Below are positions 37,164 through 38,897 of a stretch of DNA of 38,897 nucleotides, piece after piece. The translations under genes were made by a program, and so were the position numbers. The stretch's first letter is position 1. Every line of letters begins with the position of its first letter. Below the pieces are notes generated by a model that saw nothing but the letters and a program-made list of their open reading frames with translations, searched no databases and had not been told where the DNA came from. Source of the stretch: Polynucleobacter sp. (GTDB taxonomy: Bacteria > Pseudomonadota > Gammaproteobacteria > Burkholderiales > Burkholderiaceae); the NCBI GenBank assembly GCA_030696845.1, contig JAUYRJ010000016.1, positions 1 to 38,897 of the forward strand, given 5' to 3'.

Positions 37164-37181
37164 TGGCGGAGAGGGCGGGAT
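37164..37181 (-). repeat. Attachment site: duplicated tRNA 3' end (probably tRNA-Ser)
   Basis: The minus-strand block ATCCCGCCCTCTCCGCCA has the form of a tRNA end: T-loop AT, T-stem half CCCGC, acceptor half CCTCTCC, G73 and CCA. The acceptor half CCTCTCC would pair with GGAGAGG, as in many tRNA-Ser. No tRNA body precedes it, so it is a partial copy. It differs from the tRNA-Ser(UGA) at 17907, which shares only TCCGCCA. It marks the left boundary of the element carrying the recombinase at 37281. Confidence 0.8.
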
Positions 37182-37242
37182 ACTCTGCTTAAAGTCGTTT
37201 CAGCCTTATAAACATTATATTTATTGACTTCTGACACATAGC

Positions 37243-37265
37243 GTAGTACAAAAGTGTAGTACAAA
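37243..37265. repeat. Direct repeat GTAGTACAAA, 13-bp period, before the recombinase
   Basis: Identical 10-bp copies at 37243-37252 and 37256-37265, ending 15 bp before the recombinase start and 62 bp inside the attachment site. Probable recombinase arm-type or operator sites. Confidence 0.78.
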
Positions 37266-37280
37266 CCAATCTCACCGCTT

Positions 37281-38510
37281 ATGTCTAATTATATATTACT
37301 TCAACGCAAATGCTGGTATGCCCGCTTGGGTATCCCTGTAGAGCTCAGACCTCATTTCAATGGCAAGAGAGAACTCAAGGAGACTCTAAAAACCTCAGAC
37401 CAGCGTGTCGCCGAACTAAAAGCCATGAAGCTCGTAGGAGGTTGGAAAATGCAGTTCGATGCTCTCAGAGGAAGTGTTTACGCATCCCAAGCCTTAGCAG
37501 CTGACTTCTTGCCACATCCAGATGGCAGAGTTAATTCTGAGACAGGGATGAGCGATAAGGACTATGCAATTGAAGCACAAGCAGATGCGTTGGCTGATGG
37601 TCAAAAGAGAGCATTCTATGAAGTTGCCTTAGGGAGGGCTACACCTACCCTGCTCTATTTGGATAAGTTCCTAAAGCAGTGGGAGGTAGAGCAAAAGACT
37701 AAAGACATGGCTCAAACAGCCATTAAGCGAGTAGCAGATAACTTCACTACTCTAGAGATGATTACTGTGCCTCTGATTTATCAAATGATTGATGCAGATA
37801 CCAATAGAAAGGCAACAAAAGAAAAGAATTACGGCTTTGTTAGGCAGTACTTTAAATACCTAAAGCGTATGCAAGCAATCCCTCAGGATAAGCCTAACCC
37901 TTTCGAGGATTTAGACTTCAAGCAGCCAAAGAAAAATGCTGCTACAAGCAATAAAAGGACTGCCTTTACAGCTGCTGAAGTTAAAAAGCTCATGAAAGCA
38001 GCAGCAGACAAAGGTGATGCACAGTTGATGAATCTGATTCAGTTAGCAGCTTATACAGGTGCACGAATAGAAGAGTTGTGCAGCCTTAAAGTTACTGATG
38101 TCATCAAGGTAGATAGAGTTAACTGCCTCAGTATTACGGATGCAAAGACAGAAGCAGGAAACAGAGAAGTTCCAATCCATCCATCAATCGCAGACCTTGT
38201 TAAAAAGCTAATAGAAAAAAGTGCTGACGGATACCTCTTTTCGGGACTAACCTTCAATAAGTATATGAAGCGAAGTAATGCAATAGGTAAGCGTTTTGGG
38301 CATATGAAGACTGGACAAGGTTTTGGCAAGGGACATGTCTTTCACTGCTTTAGGAATACTGTGGCAACCCAGCTTGAAAACGCTGGAGTCCCAGAGGGTG
38401 TCGCTGCCGATATTGTTGGGCATGAGAAAAAGACGATGACTTATGGACTTTACTCTGGCGGCACTTCTGCAAAGATTAAGTATGAAGCAGTTAAGAAAAT
38501 TAAATATTGA
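37281..38510 (+). CDS. int: Tyrosine recombinase / integrase
   Basis: The 409-aa phage-type integrase has an N-terminal segment like those that open with a Tyr-Leu-x-Arg-Arg pattern (YILLQRKCWYARLGIP), a SAM-like core-binding domain (about 120-215), and a catalytic domain. Catalytic residues seen are Arg262 (YTGARIEELC), Lys289 (TDAKTEAGNR), His355 and Arg358 (HCFRN), His381 (GHEKK), and the nucleophile Tyr391 (YGLYSGG). All are intact, so it is probably active. It reads away from the attachment site at 37164-37181 and is AT-richer than the core genes, in keeping with transfer. Confidence 0.93.
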   Translation: MSNYILLQRKCWYARLGIPVELRPHFNGKRELKETLKTSDQRVAELKAMKLVGGWKMQFDALRGSVYASQALAADFLPHPDGRVNSETGMSDKDYAIEAQADALADGQKRAFYEVALGRATPTLLYLDKFLKQWEVEQKTKDMAQTAIKRVADNFTTLEMITVPLIYQMIDADTNRKATKEKNYGFVRQYFKYLKRMQAIPQDKPNPFEDLDFKQPKKNAATSNKRTAFTAAEVKKLMKAAADKGDAQLMNLIQLAAYTGARIEELCSLKVTDVIKVDRVNCLSITDAKTEAGNREVPIHPSIADLVKKLIEKSADGYLFSGLTFNKYMKRSNAIGKRFGHMKTGQGFGKGHVFHCFRNTVATQLENAGVPEGVAADIVGHEKKTMTYGLYSGGTSAKIKYEAVKKIKY

Positions 38511-38529
38511 TAGCTGAGATAAACCTAAA

Positions 38530-38733
38530 TTGGTTACCGTAAAACACAATTCAGTGACGCATGAATTTGAAACTTTAGACCAAGCAATGGCTTGGGCAAA
38601 GGAGTTAGGTGATTTTGTGACAATTCAATTTAATGGTTCAGAGGTTGTTGGTAAGTTTGGAGCGGATGGCATCTTGGACGGTAAGCTCCCAAATGGTGAA
38701 TCCTATAGATGGAAAAAACGTAGAAGAACTTAA
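38530..38733 (+). CDS. Small hypothetical protein of the integrated element (67 aa)
   Basis: A frame beginning with TTG at 38530 (MVTVKHNSVTHEFETL) and ending YRWKKRRRT, with a very basic tail. I do not recognise it. It starts 19 bp after the recombinase stop and may be co-transcribed. There is no ATG near the start, and the SD is not obvious. The next frame begins 5 bp after its stop. Confidence 0.6.
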   Translation: MVTVKHNSVTHEFETLDQAMAWAKELGDFVTIQFNGSEVVGKFGADGILDGKLPNGESYRWKKRRRT

Positions 38734-38738
38734 AGACT

Positions 38739-38897
38739 ATGCCTTCATTTGAATATCGAGCTTACTCAAGGCATCCAGCCATCTCTAAGCAAGCCAAAGT
38801 GCTTGTTGATGAGATGCTCACAAGCTATAGACGCAAGCCATCGGCAGTAAGGCGAAGCAGTCTTACCAAATGGATGAAGACTGCTGTAGCAGCTCTA
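38739..38897 (+). CDS. Partial hypothetical protein, runs off the window
   Basis: An open frame of 53 codons from the ATG at 38739 (MPSFEYRAYSRHPAISKQ), with no stop before the window ends. The visible part is basic (SYRRKPSAVRRSSLTKW) and could be a DNA-binding or recombination accessory protein, but no family is recognised. It starts 5 bp after the preceding small gene, so it is probably in one operon with it and the recombinase. Confidence 0.6.
   Translation, partial: MPSFEYRAYSRHPAISKQAKVLVDEMLTSYRRKPSAVRRSSLTKWMKTAVAAL

Noticed and set aside
37164-37181. Attachment copy derived from the tRNA-Ser(UGA) at 17907-17996
   Set aside because: The two 3' ends share only TCCGCCA; the T-stem and acceptor halves differ, so another tRNA must be the target.
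37012-37227. 71-residue plus-strand open frame
   Set aside because: It reads through the displaced terminator and the tRNA-end copy, so coding is unlikely.
1-38897. CRISPR arrays, rRNA genes, complete insertion sequences
   Set aside because: No regularly spaced repeats, rRNA sequence or transposase reading frame was seen on reading both strands.

Overview
The window looks like a chromosomal segment of a betaproteobacterium in Burkholderiales, most likely Polynucleobacter or a close relative. This rests on the gene order gyrA-serC-pheA-hisC-tyrA-aroA-cmk-rpsA-ihfB-lapB, on proteins of Burkholderiales type, and on a one-piece tmRNA with the tag ANDERYALAA. The genus is inferred from memory of gene order, not from a search.

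Layout. Positions 1-13.9 kb hold a compact minus-strand block. gyrA leads into serC, pheA, a hisC-type aminotransferase, tyrA, aroA, cmk, rpsA and ihfB, followed by lapB and ugd. It joins serine and aromatic amino acid synthesis to translation, nucleoid and envelope genes, and three of its junctions are stop-start overlaps. From 14.0 to 16.5 kb, on the plus strand, come an OmpA-family protein, ubiG, gph and ssrA (tmRNA). From 16.5 to 18.0 kb is a small integration hotspot: a truncated P4-type integrase just after ssrA, three small minus-strand genes including a DUF1810 gene, and tRNA-Ser(UGA). From 18 to 28.3 kb the content is housekeeping with interruptions: an L-2-hydroxyglutarate oxidase-like gene, pgi, a MazEF-type pair, a phosphomanno/phosphoglucomutase, panD, nadA-nadC, a frameshifted lipoprotein gene, nadB and an orphan ParD-like antitoxin. 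From 28.3 to 33.2 kb is a two-gene NAD-linked formate dehydrogenase operon whose beta subunit is a NuoE-NuoF fusion, with palindrome-rich upstream DNA. Next come a small lipoprotein, a large DUF748 (AsmA-like) protein and a HigBA-type pair.

The right end (37.16 kb onward) is the left edge of an integrated element. An 18-bp copy of a tRNA 3' end, probably tRNA-Ser, sits beside a displaced terminator, followed by a tyrosine recombinase and AT-rich small genes running off the window. The intact tRNA should lie to the right, outside the window.

The most unusual pattern is regulatory and mobile rather than a new enzyme system. At three sites, next to ssrA, next to tRNA-Ser(UGA) and at the recombinase, there is a tandem pair of 9-10-bp motifs with a 12-13-bp period. 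The motif differs at each site (TTGGGGGTA, GGTGGGTAGA, GTAGTACAAA) and the position is where an integrase promoter or start would be. Separately, each of the three toxin-antitoxin-type loci carries its own perfect palindrome directly upstream. I found no CRISPR array, rRNA or complete insertion sequence.
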